The notes: generated from the sequence alone by a model not told the origin. 20,129 bases of DNA from CAUPWF01 sp964367905 (GCA_964367905.1 CAYIZP010000047.1:1-20129); one strand, 5' to 3'; shown: positions 1 to 7,830, numbered from the stretch's first letter. Translations and numbers: made by a program.

Positions 1-677
1 CCTGCACTTCCACCCTCTTTTACAAATTTAATGTCAAGCCCCATATTAAGTAAGTTTGTAATCATAATTACATCTCCCTCTATCGTACCTGGGAACTCAT
101 CTCCGGCTTGCTTTATCGTAAACGTCGTGCCTTCTATCACATAGTCGGCATCGAAGCTATCACCGTCAAGTGTCAACACACATTTATCGCTTGATTTGAT
201 TTCTAAACTTATTCCCCCTGGATAAATCTCCTCTGGGTTCATTGTCATACCTAGCATCGTAACTTCCTCTGCCTTCCAAATTCCTACATTTGGATCGTCA
301 GATGAATCGCCTGATAGCATCCCTGTAACCAGTACAACTGCAAGGATAATTCCAATCACAACCACGGCTGCCAACCCTATAATGACAAAAAGAATTGTTT
401 TATTATTATTTGGTTTCGGTGCAATTCCTCCTACGTTCCCCTGATATGTTTGTTGTGTTGGTGGTTGTTGTTGCGGTATCGGTGTTGGTTGTGGTGGTAT
501 CGACTGTTGTGGTGTCGATTGTTGTGGTGGTATCGGTTGTTGTTGCGGTGGCGGTGTCGGTTGCGGTACCGGTGTTGGTTGCGGTGGCGCCGCTACCACC
601 TCAATTCTCGACCCACAATTATCACAGAACTTTCCATTATCTGCCACTTCATTTCCACAATTATTACATTTAGCCAT
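1..677 (-). CDS. Zinc-ribbon, Pro/Gln-rich single-TM protein (partial, C-terminus beyond the left edge)
   Basis: The open frame starts at ATG 677 behind a strong GGAGGAGAG ribosome site and has no stop before position 1, giving 225 visible residues. Order of parts: a zinc ribbon with Cys4, Cys7, Cys18 and Cys21 in two CxxC knuckles; a Pro/Gln/Thr-rich linker at about residues 31-78; one strongly hydrophobic helix at about 94-120; then an outside domain starting near 'VGIWKAEEV' (131-139) with alternating beta-like segments. Proteins of this layout, a cytosolic zinc ribbon plus TM plus a lipocalin-like or uncharacterised outer domain, are common in Clostridia, and their function is unknown. 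It lies 54 bases downstream of the receiver-like gene, so the two are probably co-transcribed. The family and topology are clear; no specific role is claimed. Confidence 0.82.
   Translation of the reverse strand, partial: MAKCNNCGNEVADNGKFCDNCGSRIEVVAAPPQPTPVPQPTPPPQQQPIPPQQSTPQQSIPPQPTPIPQQQPPTQQTYQGNVGGIAPKPNNNKTILFVIIGLAAVVVIGIILAVVLVTGMLSGDSSDDPNVGIWKAEEVTMLGMTMNPEEIYPGGISLEIKSSDKCVLTLDGDSFDADYVIEGTTFTIKQAGDEFPGTIEGDVIMITNLLNMGLDIKFVKEGGSA
450..587 (-). repeat. Low-complexity Pro/Gln/Thr codon repeat inside the zinc-ribbon gene
   Basis: Imperfect repeats of CCA/CCG, CAA and ACA codons encode a run rich in PQPTP, PPQQ and IPPQ units (residues about 31-76). The linker sits between the zinc ribbon and the membrane helix, so it is probably a flexible spacer on the cytosolic side. 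Such tracts are prone to length change by slippage. On the opposite strand the same DNA gives Val-rich and Leu/Trp/Arg-rich open frames, which are artefacts. Confidence 0.7.
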
Positions 678-731
678 AATTCTCTCCTCCTTCATTGTTT
701 TAAATTTTATTCAAATGCCGCACTGTCATAA

Positions 732-1115
732 TCACAAGTTAGATACCATATCTACGAGGTAATTCAGCCCCGAAGAGCTATATAAAAACATATCAATCTC
801 TTCATTTCTAAATGCACGATTGACAATAGTTGCCGACTCTGGAAAAGTTTCTTCATCAACAATGAGGGCGATCTTGCACGATGGAAGAAATTCCTTAATC
901 TGTTCCACCCTATCCCTCCAATCGTCCAAGGACAAAGGTGCATAATCTCTGAGCTCTGCAAGCAGAATATCTACACTACCACTTCTGCATACAGATAAGC
1001 AACTTTCAATATCAGGTATAATTTCTATCGCAATCTTTTGATTACGAGCTGTAATCGCATGAATAATACCTGATGATAGTAGCTTATTTTGGATATAGAC
1101 TGCTATGGTCTTCAT
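732..1115 (-). CDS. Stand-alone receiver-like protein lacking the phospho-acceptor Asp
   Basis: 127 residues, start ATG 1115 behind AGGAGG. The pattern is that of a CheY-like fold: strand 'TIAVYI' (3-8), helix, 'SVDILLAEL' (47-55), 'CKIALIV' (80-86), and 'IDMFLYSSSGLNYL' (107-120), and there is no output domain. The acidic pair normally following strand 1 is missing (residues 8-11 are IQNK). Aligning 'VDILLAE' with 'VDLILLD' of the neighbouring response regulator puts Glu54 where the phosphorylated Asp should be. The usual Lys after strand 5 also looks replaced by Ser/Tyr. It therefore probably acts as a phosphorylation-independent pseudo-receiver, perhaps binding a kinase or regulator; this is inference. 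It lies directly downstream of the three-gene sensor operon and 54 bases upstream of the zinc-ribbon gene. Confidence 0.72.
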   Translation of the reverse strand: MKTIAVYIQNKLLSSGIIHAITARNQKIAIEIIPDIESCLSVCRSGSVDILLAELRDYAPLSLDDWRDRVEQIKEFLPSCKIALIVDEETFPESATIVNRAFRNEEIDMFLYSSSGLNYLVDMVSNL

Positions 1116-1170
1116 CTGGCCACCTCCTTTTCTTAAAGCAGATACGTTTTCTGAAATTGTACCAATACAG

Positions 1171-1254
1171 ACAAAAAAATATATCGTACAAAAGTGCTAA
1201 TTTCCTAGAATTTTCAGATTCTTATCTATTACACAACTGTACGATATATTTTGT
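1171..1254 (-). terminator. Long hairpin with T-run downstream of the response regulator; possible small repeat element
   Basis: The outer arms are 1171-1190 and 1238-1254 (left ACAAAAAAATATATCGTACA, right TGTACGATATATTTTGT), matching except for three extra A's. Inner arms follow: GTG-TAAT (1194-1201, with a one-base bulge) against ATTA-CAC (1228-1234), and AGAAT (1207-1211) against ATTCT (1218-1222) around a six-base loop. Read on the minus strand, the distal arm ends in seven T's just after the response-regulator stop codon, which suits an intrinsic terminator. Its length and nested symmetry also fit a miniature repeat element. An 18-base piece of it recurs at 6944-6961. Confidence 0.6.
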
Positions 1255-1262
1255 TTTAGATG

Positions 1263-1895
1263 TTACATTGATTCATCTGTGATAATAAATTTCTTCGCAG
1301 ATACATCTGCAACTAATTTCAATAAGCTATTGTAACCTGTTTTATTTTTAATATTACTGATATGAGTATTCAATGTCCTCAACTTGATTTCCAGCATATC
1401 ACAAATCTCATCACTCGAATATCCATTTACTTTTGCCTGAAGTATCTCCAATTCCTTTTTTGTAAAATCAGATGTTTTTGCCATACCGATAGCCACGACT
1501 GGTTGTGATTGTGGATAGTAGATTTCTCCATTCATAACCTTATCCATTACCTCTAGCAAGTCCAAGTCCGCATGATCTTTGTACCAGAACGCTTCACAAC
1601 CGATAACTTTTGCCTCTTCTATATGTCTCTTTTGTAGTACAAATGTTAAGATGATGACCTTTATCCTAGGGTAGCGTTTCTTTATCTCACCCGCAACTTT
1701 GATTCCATTTTCTTTACCTGCGGTATAGATATCTAATAAAATCAAATCCACTTCTTCATATCTTAGTTCATATAAAGCTTTATCAGCGTCAAAAAAAGTC
1801 TTCGTTAAGGCATACCTATCATCTCCTCTTGATATCGCATACTTCATAAGCCCTTGCGAACTACTCTGATCATCTACAATCATTACCTTGTACAT
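1263..1895 (-). CDS. Response regulator, receiver plus LuxR-type HTH
   Basis: About 210 residues. The chosen start is ATG 1895, with GGGGAT five bases upstream; an in-frame ATG at 1907 is also possible. The receiver has the acidic pair in 'VMIVDD', the phospho-acceptor Asp in 'VDLILLDIY' (Asp55 from this start), Thr in 'VIILTF' and Lys in 'FWYKDH'. The C-terminal part, 'FTKKELEIL' through 'SDEICDMLEIKLRTLNTHISNIKNKTG', is a LuxR/NarL-type helix-turn-helix. The gene overlaps the end of the kinase gene by about 26 bases, indicating translational coupling and a cognate pair. The target genes cannot be read from the sequence; the downstream receiver-like and zinc-ribbon genes and the operon itself are candidates. 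Confidence 0.9.
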   Translation of the reverse strand: MYKVMIVDDQSSSQGLMKYAISRGDDRYALTKTFFDADKALYELRYEEVDLILLDIYTAGKENGIKVAGEIKKRYPRIKVIILTFVLQKRHIEEAKVIGCEAFWYKDHADLDLLEVMDKVMNGEIYYPQSQPVVAIGMAKTSDFTKKELEILQAKVNGYSSDEICDMLEIKLRTLNTHISNIKNKTGYNSLLKLVADVSAKKFIITDESM

Positions 1896-3195
1896 AAATA
1901 TCCCCATCCTTTTCCTTGTAAAGTTTTATCAGCATTGTCACACCTGCTTCACATAATAACTTCATTTCTCCACCTGCTTGCTCAATTCTTTGGCGAAGTC
2001 CGCTGAGTCCTCCCCCCTCTTTCATCTCTACTGGAGGGTTTTTATCATCATTATATATTCTCACAAGAATTTCATCAACCGTTTCACTCATCTGAACCAC
2101 AAGTTTATCTGCACTCGCATATCGATATGTATTTTTAAGCATTTCATTCACACAGAGCAAAATCACCATTTGATCTTGTTCTCCCCTTGGTAATTCACCT
2201 TCTATCAGCAACTCTAAACCTAGCTTATTCCCAAAGAGCTTGATTTGTTCTAATGTCAATTTATGCTTATCACCACTAGATAATTCGTGAATCATGTCGG
2301 TCAAATCTTCCCAGTATCGAATCAAAGTTCTCGATTCATCTATATCTGGATCCTCCCTTAATGTTTTTTTTGTAAGGATAAGCAAGTTTCCAAAGTTGTC
2401 ATGAAAATTCACCTTCATATTCACAGCAACTTGTTCTCCCATATTTTCTTCAATCCTGTCCGTCAATTCCTTCAGTCTCTGCTGCTGTTTGGATAGTTTT
2501 TCATTTGTGTTTTTCGTATTTTGTCTTAATTTATAGAGTTGGGTAATATCCGTGGCCTTGACTTCCTCATAACTTTCCCCCTTCCAAGTACAGGTTGTTT
2601 TTGAGAATTGCCATATCTCCCCTGAAGGTAATACATATGCAGGTTCCTCACTCTTCAAAACACAAGTATCATCGCTTCTCATTTTCAATACATCTTCCCA
2701 AAATTCCCTTCCGCTATGCAGAGCTTTCCCTGTAATCTCCTTGCTAAGCCGATTCATTACATGGTTCGCTAGACATAGATCCTTGTCTTTTGACATAAAA
2801 GCAATACCTGAGGGAAGATTTTCAATCGCCTCTTTTACTGAAAAACGATTGATTGTATTTCGATTATTTTGAAATGCATTACATATTGTATATACTGCAA
2901 ATGCAATCATCACAATGCCTGCTATGACAAAAATGAATATGGGCACTGCGTCCACTAATTTTGCAACCTCCCAAAGTTCAGTATCACTTTCTGCATTCTT
3001 AAAATATATTCGTTCCACAAATGCTGAAAAACATAGGATTGATATGATCATACACAGAAATAACGTGATCCGTTTCACGATATGACACTTAGCCATCAGC
3101 TCTGCAATAAAAGCAACGAGCAACACAATAAAATTGAGCATCATAAGTGCTGCAACATATCCTTGTGCTGTTGCATTTAAAGCTAAAAACCTCAT
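1870..3195 (-). CDS. Membrane sensor histidine kinase, HisKA_3/HPK7-like
   Basis: 441 residues from ATG 3195. An ATG at 3201 touches the AGGGGGAG ribosome site, so the later start is preferred. The N-terminus has three hydrophobic segments (about residues 14-36, 43-61 and 84-108), followed by a PAS-like stretch beginning 'AIENLPSGIAFM' and a coiled region. The dimerisation helix carries the likely phospho-acceptor His in 'NFHDNFGNLL' (His265 here). The ATPase domain has an N-box 'NEMLKNTYRYA' and a G-box 'GGGLSGLRQRIEQAGG'. This layout, a His followed by Asp, belongs to kinases that pair with LuxR-type regulators, and the next gene encodes one. It lies 25 bases after the 7TM protein gene. The ligand is unknown; the short loops between membrane helices suggest sensing in or at the membrane. 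Confidence 0.88.
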   Translation of the reverse strand: MRFLALNATAQGYVAALMMLNFIVLLVAFIAELMAKCHIVKRITLFLCMIISILCFSAFVERIYFKNAESDTELWEVAKLVDAVPIFIFVIAGIVMIAFAVYTICNAFQNNRNTINRFSVKEAIENLPSGIAFMSKDKDLCLANHVMNRLSKEITGKALHSGREFWEDVLKMRSDDTCVLKSEEPAYVLPSGEIWQFSKTTCTWKGESYEEVKATDITQLYKLRQNTKNTNEKLSKQQQRLKELTDRIEENMGEQVAVNMKVNFHDNFGNLLILTKKTLREDPDIDESRTLIRYWEDLTDMIHELSSGDKHKLTLEQIKLFGNKLGLELLIEGELPRGEQDQMVILLCVNEMLKNTYRYASADKLVVQMSETVDEILVRIYNDDKNPPVEMKEGGGLSGLRQRIEQAGGEMKLLCEAGVTMLIKLYKEKDGDIYVQGNDCR

Positions 3196-3220
3196 ACCCA
3201 TCTCCCCCTTTCATCTGGTA

Positions 3221-4912
3221 TCATTTTGGAATGACCAATGAAAAATAATATCCTTCATCCTCCAAATGATTTTTCATCCTCCCATTAAGACTTAGCAATT
3301 TTTCGCATTCAAACTCCTCAAACTCTCGCAAATTTATTTTCATCTCAGTGGCAAGTTCTATAGAAAAAACCAGATTCGTTTCTCTTTGATTATAATTGAT
3401 GTAAATAATATCAAACTCATAATTCATTTTTTCAATGATATTCTGATACAGATCATGACAAAGCATTGCAACATCCAAACTCATATCATAGTCTTCGGTT
3501 ATGTTAATCTGACAGAATCTGCCGTAGATTCGTAGCAGTTGGAAGGACTCTAAAAACGCACGGTGCATCTCATCAGTAGAAATACATTTTTCTGTTTGCT
3601 CTGTGAGAATCAGATTCACCTTGCGCTTGATATATGTAGAGGTCATACAGGTCTCAAACAGTAGTCGATTGATTTCCTCAACTCCTGCTTCTGATTTTGC
3701 TTGAATTTCTGATTTTATCTTTTCACCAAAAGGCAACACTTCTTGCACCATGATATTATGCAGATCATTCAATTTTTTCAACCTTGTATTCTCACTCTTT
3801 TGCTCATTCTCAAGCGTCAAGATATCTACTTCCTTATGAAGTTTTTCGTTCAATATTTTCAGTTGCTTTATCATGTCATGTATCTGAGATACATCGCTAT
3901 TCCATGACACATATCCACCATGAATCGCTTCCATATTCATGATAGTATTACGATTCAACGGAAGTGTTTTTTTTCCTTTTAATAATTCGAAATTCTCTCT
4001 GGTAAGTGGCAGTGCATTTTCTGAGATATAAACAACATCTCCCCCCTCATCTAAGATTTGTGCTCTGATATCTGCCATAATAAAGAACTCGCCATATCCC
4101 ATGTTAGATTGTATCAAGCCAGTATGAATACAAGCTTCTAAAAACGCTATAACCATGACACAAGTAAATACTGTTAAATCCAAATAAAATCCTATCCCAT
4201 AATTCGGCTTTATGATATATGCAACATTATAAATAATTACACATAATATAACAGCAACTGGCAATCTAGATGCCTTTCTCGCTTGTGCCGATATACTGAA
4301 TTTTCGAATGATCATCCCAAGTGAAAAAATAATCAACCCTAATATATAGACCAAGACCATGTAATATCCAGTCCCATGACTGTAGTCTCGCCCGTATGCG
4401 TGTACCGTTTTATCAATCTGAAGTACAAAACCGTGGACATCATTCGTAAGTACCATTACCAACAATGATACTGTTGGTATCCAGAGTAAGCTCCACTTCT
4501 TATTCGGTCGATAGTCTTCGTCTTTGCCAACGGATAGCGTTGTGAAGAGGAACAACATAGGAAGCAATAGCATTGGTATATAGTACATATACCATAGTAT
4601 TCTGTCTTCGAGGATTGCATATCGAAAGGCACTCCATTTAATTGCCCGAATCGTAATCCAAAAAATTATATTGGCACCAATCAGCATCAGATAAGTGCGA
4701 ACATGCCGTTCCATGATTCGGTTATAAATACTAATAATCCAGTAGGCAAATATCCCAATATAAATTCCTATCGACAAACAATACGCTATCTTGTTTAGAA
4801 AAAAATTAGTTGTATATACATACGTGATCCACTCTAATACTTCACCTAAAATTAGAAGGACTATAAAGATACTAATTTGTAATATTGTTTTGCTTCTTGT
4901 CTTAATCTCCAC
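3221..4912 (-). CDS. 7TM histidine-kinase-like sensor protein without kinase motifs
   Basis: 563 residues. The N-terminal half (about 10-265) has seven or so membrane helices resembling the 7TM input module of histidine kinases (HisKA_7TM). A small PAS-like region follows ('ADIRAQILDEGGDVVYISENALPLT', about 280-303), then a coiled coil at about 343-385. The final 180 residues have the length and order of dimerisation plus ATPase domains, ending 'GYYFSLVIPK' like a GHKL fold. I find no phospho-acceptor His, N-box or glycine box. It is therefore probably an accessory sensor or allosteric partner of the adjacent kinase rather than an enzyme (inference). The start is GTG 4912; AGGAGG lies only two bases upstream, which is unusually tight. 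It is the first gene of the promoter-driven operon. Confidence 0.82.
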   Translation of the reverse strand: MEIKTRSKTILQISIFIVLLILGEVLEWITYVYTTNFFLNKIAYCLSIGIYIGIFAYWIISIYNRIMERHVRTYLMLIGANIIFWITIRAIKWSAFRYAILEDRILWYMYYIPMLLLPMLFLFTTLSVGKDEDYRPNKKWSLLWIPTVSLLVMVLTNDVHGFVLQIDKTVHAYGRDYSHGTGYYMVLVYILGLIIFSLGMIIRKFSISAQARKASRLPVAVILCVIIYNVAYIIKPNYGIGFYLDLTVFTCVMVIAFLEACIHTGLIQSNMGYGEFFIMADIRAQILDEGGDVVYISENALPLTRENFELLKGKKTLPLNRNTIMNMEAIHGGYVSWNSDVSQIHDMIKQLKILNEKLHKEVDILTLENEQKSENTRLKKLNDLHNIMVQEVLPFGEKIKSEIQAKSEAGVEEINRLLFETCMTSTYIKRKVNLILTEQTEKCISTDEMHRAFLESFQLLRIYGRFCQINITEDYDMSLDVAMLCHDLYQNIIEKMNYEFDIIYINYNQRETNLVFSIELATEMKINLREFEEFECEKLLSLNGRMKNHLEDEGYYFSLVIPK

Positions 4913-4941
4913 TTCCTCCTAATCAGTTTTTTATTACTATA

Positions 4942-4970
4942 ATTATAAATTTTCGCACAACAAAAGTCAA
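4942..4970 (-). promoter_or_regulatory. Sigma-A-type promoter of the 7TM/kinase/regulator operon
   Basis: On the minus strand, TTGACT (4970-4965) and TATAAT (4947-4942) are separated by exactly 17 bases. The first gene's GTG lies about 30 bases downstream of the -10 box, so the leader is short and leaves no room for a riboswitch. Confidence 0.8.
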
Positions 4971-4989
4971 TGTACACTATATTTTATTC

Positions 4990-6195
4990 TCATTCAACAC
5001 CTATATAGCGAATATTCTCTCGAATTTTTTTCCTATCTCTATTCAGAACCTGTATGCTACTTAAGTTCATATACTGATTCGCATTCTCTTCATGCTTGGC
5101 ATGACGAATCTTCTTGCCCAATCCTACCTTACTTTTAATCGAGAAGATAAGTGCTCCAACTGCAAAACCTATCGAAAGAAGCGGTCCTCCTAATAAACCA
5201 ACCAAGCCCATTGACACAGTTAGCACTATTGTATAGATTATATGAAATAGTAGATGCACAATGTTACTCATCGGCAAAACCCCTGCAACTTTTCCTGTTT
5301 GACCATTAATGGTAAAACAATACCCTTCTCCCTTGTATTTGAAATCTAGAAACCATACTGGTAAGAGTGTATTCTGTTTCTCGATATCTCTATATTGCAT
5401 ATCCGCTTCTTTGAATTTTATCTCCTTATATTCTTTCATATCGACTTCAAACTGCGAAGCCATTGTTCCTTCTACTCTTTGCTTCACCTGGCGAAAGCAC
5501 TTCTCCCACTGCATATCCGTTCGATCAGCAAAATGCCCAATGATATATTTGCGATCGAAGGGTACCATTTTGTTGTAGTCAAATGGTTCAACCGATTCGA
5601 TAAATACTTCATTGACATTATTATTTGCATTCACGGGAACCTTATCGAACCTTGCACTTCCCATTGTTTCCACATCATACACATAATCGATTGGATTTCC
5701 TCCAGATTTTGCCGCATTTTTTTTCACACATTCGTGAACTATTTTCCCTTCTGGCGCTCCACTAACAATCCAAGAAGGGACATAAACACTCTCCATATTA
5801 TCTAGTGTACTTTTCGCTCTAATTGCCCGAGGTGCTTTTCGCTCTTTTTTACAAAACTTCTTAAATTCCTCTATCGCAGCCTTTTTATCAATTAAAAATG
5901 GCAATACGTAATCCGGACTTGAATAGGTTCCGATTCTATCACTTATAACAATGGGACTCTTACAATATACACAACTGGTAGCTATCGTTTTTTTATCTGT
6001 AATCAACTCAGCTCCACAAGAAGCACATTCATAGCTATTATATTCTTGTTTCTCGCCTTCCTCATTCTCTGTACGTCCTAACTCTAATTCTGTAAAAGTA
6101 CTATCACAACTCTCACATACAAGTAACTGATTCCCTGGTTCAAAGTGAATATTACCACCACAATTCCTACATTTATAATTCGCACTTGTTCTCAT
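4990..6195 (-). CDS. TFIIB-type zinc-ribbon membrane protein
   Basis: 401 residues, ATG 6195 behind AGAAGGAGG. Two zinc ribbons stand at the N-terminus: Cys9, Cys12, Cys27, Cys30 and Cys57, Cys60, Cys75, Cys78. A long soluble middle region (about 90-305) includes 'YVPSWIVSG' (138-146) and 'LLPVWFLDFKYKGEGYCFTINGQ' (277-299), motifs typical of the 'TFIIB-type zinc ribbon-containing protein' family of Firmicutes. A hydrophobic pair at about 311-353 anchors it in the membrane, and the tail is basic. Despite the name there is no reason to think it acts in transcription; the family function is unknown. It follows the lipoprotein gene, separated by a strong hairpin that may make expression partial or conditional. 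Confidence 0.85.
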   Translation of the reverse strand: MRTSANYKCRNCGGNIHFEPGNQLLVCESCDSTFTELELGRTENEEGEKQEYNSYECASCGAELITDKKTIATSCVYCKSPIVISDRIGTYSSPDYVLPFLIDKKAAIEEFKKFCKKERKAPRAIRAKSTLDNMESVYVPSWIVSGAPEGKIVHECVKKNAAKSGGNPIDYVYDVETMGSARFDKVPVNANNNVNEVFIESVEPFDYNKMVPFDRKYIIGHFADRTDMQWEKCFRQVKQRVEGTMASQFEVDMKEYKEIKFKEADMQYRDIEKQNTLLPVWFLDFKYKGEGYCFTINGQTGKVAGVLPMSNIVHLLFHIIYTIVLTVSMGLVGLLGGPLLSIGFAVGALIFSIKSKVGLGKKIRHAKHEENANQYMNLSSIQVLNRDRKKIRENIRYIGVE

Positions 6196-6229
6196 ACTCT
6201 ACCTCCTTCTAAATAGGGATGTGCTCTGC

Positions 6230-6270
6230 ATTTTAAATAAGGGTGTGCTCTGCACACCCTTATTTAAAAT
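6230..6270 (-). terminator. Perfect 18-bp hairpin between lipoprotein and zinc-ribbon genes
   Basis: Arms ATTTTAAATAAGGGTGTG (6230-6247) and its exact reverse complement (6253-6270) flank a five-base loop. The stem has a GC-rich core near the loop and an A/T-rich base, so it can act as an intrinsic terminator in either direction. It lies directly after the lipoprotein stop codon at 6283. A third, imperfect copy of one arm lies at 6211-6224. Confidence 0.72.
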
Positions 6271-6282
6271 AATGCTATATAT

Positions 6283-6882
6283 TTAATTTTTCGTGACACC
6301 TGCAATTACATCCTCAATATTCATCTGAAGCAATGATTCATCTAATGGATTAAACGTAAATGTAATCTTACACATCGTTCCATCATCCATATATATTTCG
6401 TAAAAATAATGTTCCGTTTCTATTTCCGTTTTCACATAAGTGTAATGTGCAAATACCGCAGGATAACCTACGAAAGTCCCAGTATTGTCGAATTCTAGAA
6501 TGGTTAGATCCTCAGAATATGGAGACTCTCTATCATAGAACACGTCCTCTGTAATATCTGCTACTCCCCAACTCACTTCATTCGGTCCACTTACTGTCAC
6601 ACTCGATAAGTAGAATTCAGTACTCGCTGTAGAATGTGTTGTACCAGATACACTCTCAAATGCTCCGAAATCTTCTGGAAGCAAAAAGGTGAATCCATTG
6701 GACTCATGTGGAATCAATACAACTTCCGGTTCTGCTGGTTCCTCTGGCTCTACAGGTTCTTCTTCCTCCTCTGATACTTCAGTTTCTGTGGTAGCCTCTT
6801 CTACTGGCTCTTCCTGAGCACAAGCTGCGAACATAAATATACATAATGTTAGTGACATAAGTAATGCAATTAATTTTTTCAT
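6283..6882 (-). CDS. Secreted lipoprotein, Glu-rich linker, unknown domain
   Basis: 199 residues from ATG 6882, chosen over an upstream ATG at 6906 because AGAGGAG lies just before it and because it begins a signal peptide. The leader has two Lys, then the hydrophobic stretch 'LIALLMSLTLCIFMF', then the lipobox FAAC with Cys21 as the lipidated residue. Residues about 24-56 are very rich in Glu, Pro and Thr, a typical cell-wall spacer. The remaining 140 residues ('NGFTFLLPEDFGAF' onward) look like a compact beta-rich outer domain that I cannot assign to a named family. It is expected on the outer face of the membrane. The neighbouring zinc-ribbon membrane protein and sensor operon suggest an envelope role. 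Confidence 0.8.
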   Translation of the reverse strand: MKKLIALLMSLTLCIFMFAACAQEEPVEEATTETEVSEEEEEPVEPEEPAEPEVVLIPHESNGFTFLLPEDFGAFESVSGTTHSTASTEFYLSSVTVSGPNEVSWGVADITEDVFYDRESPYSEDLTILEFDNTGTFVGYPAVFAHYTYVKTEIETEHYFYEIYMDDGTMCKITFTFNPLDESLLQMNIEDVIAGVTKN

Positions 6883-6943
6883 ACGCTTCTCCTCTCTTTT
6901 GACCATCTATGTTTTATCGAATTTTAACATAAACGAGAGAAAA

Positions 6944-7816
6944 TTATATCGTACAAAAGTGCCGATTTTGATTTTCTATCAACGAAATTACACGCCTTGC
7001 CACTTCCTCATTCAAGAATACGTAATTGAATTCATGGAGGATTTGATTTTCTTTCATCGTGAATGTGGCTAGTTTTTCATTTTTTTTTGGAATCACATCA
7101 TACACAAAAGATATCGTAGCACCAGTCTCCACTACACCTTCAATCAATCGATTGCTGCTAAGAATAGACTTTGTTTCAAATGCTTCCATACTATATCCTT
7201 GATTATATAGGTAATTCTCTAATACATTTCGAGTTCCTGACCCCTGTTCTCTTAGCACAACTGGTTGGCTTAGGATTTCCTCTAAGCTGACCTCTTTTCC
7301 TGCAAAAGAATGGTTTGTTGAACATATTCCTACAAGTTCTGCTGTTCTTATGTTTTCACAATGATATTTCTCTTTCTCTACATATCCCTCAAGCAATAAC
7401 AAGTCTAACTCAAAGTGATTCAGTCTCTCTAATAACCGTTCTGTATTATCCACAATCACGCTAATCTCATATCTCGTATCCAACATCAACTCGGGCAACA
7501 CTTCATCTAACATATAGTCTCCAATGGTCTTAGTAGCTCCTATATTGATTACTATTTTATTTTTTTTACCCAGTTCTTTTCGTGCTGTTTTATTTAAAGA
7601 TACAATCGTACGTGCATACCCCTCTAACTCTAATCCCTTCTTTGTAATACTCAACTTCTTATTGGAATAATCAAATAACTTACACTCGTATAAATTTTCT
7701 AGATACTTAATATGTTGGGTCACTGCTGGTTGTGTCATGTTCAGGTTCTCTGCCGTCTTGTGATAATTCATCACATTACATAGCTCTAAAAATGTATAAA
7801 TTCTATTGTCAATCAT
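6944..7816 (-). CDS. LysR-family regulator, YeiE/CysL-like
   Basis: 290 residues from ATG 7816; an adjacent ATG at 7819 and a TTG further upstream are less well spaced from GGGAGG. The N-terminal winged helix-turn-helix is clear: 'YTFLELCNVMNYHKTAENLNMTQPAVTQHIKYLE'. An effector domain follows, with 'INIGATKTIGDYML' and 'REQGSGTRNVLENYL' typical of LysR regulators. It is divergent from a YeiH-type transporter gene, the arrangement known for yeiE/yeiH in enterobacteria, so it probably senses a sulfur oxyanion or related anion and controls that gene (inference from family). The last codons (HFCTI) lie inside an 18-base sequence shared with the hairpin at 1171-1254, so the tail may be repeat-derived. 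Confidence 0.88.
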   Translation of the reverse strand: MIDNRIYTFLELCNVMNYHKTAENLNMTQPAVTQHIKYLENLYECKLFDYSNKKLSITKKGLELEGYARTIVSLNKTARKELGKKNKIVINIGATKTIGDYMLDEVLPELMLDTRYEISVIVDNTERLLERLNHFELDLLLLEGYVEKEKYHCENIRTAELVGICSTNHSFAGKEVSLEEILSQPVVLREQGSGTRNVLENYLYNQGYSMEAFETKSILSSNRLIEGVVETGATISFVYDVIPKKNEKLATFTMKENQILHEFNYVFLNEEVARRVISLIENQNRHFCTI

Positions 7817-7830
7817 CATGCCTCCCACAA

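Noticed and set aside
450..587. Short repeats resembling a CRISPR array
   Set aside because: The units are codon-phased, irregular and coding, with no constant repeat or unique spacers.
395..731. Two plus-strand open frames, one Val-rich and one Leu/Trp/Arg-rich
   Set aside because: They are antisense to the Pro/Gln-rich repeat of the zinc-ribbon gene, have no ribosome site, and show pure low-complexity composition.
1130..1165. Promoter for the receiver-like gene (TACAAT, minus strand, at 1161-1156)
   Set aside because: No acceptable -35 box at 16-18 bases, and the region is A/T-rich; not strong enough to list.
5309..5805. Plus-strand frames opposite the zinc-ribbon membrane protein
   Set aside because: They are antisense shadows: no ribosome site and no family resemblance, while the minus-strand protein has clear domains.
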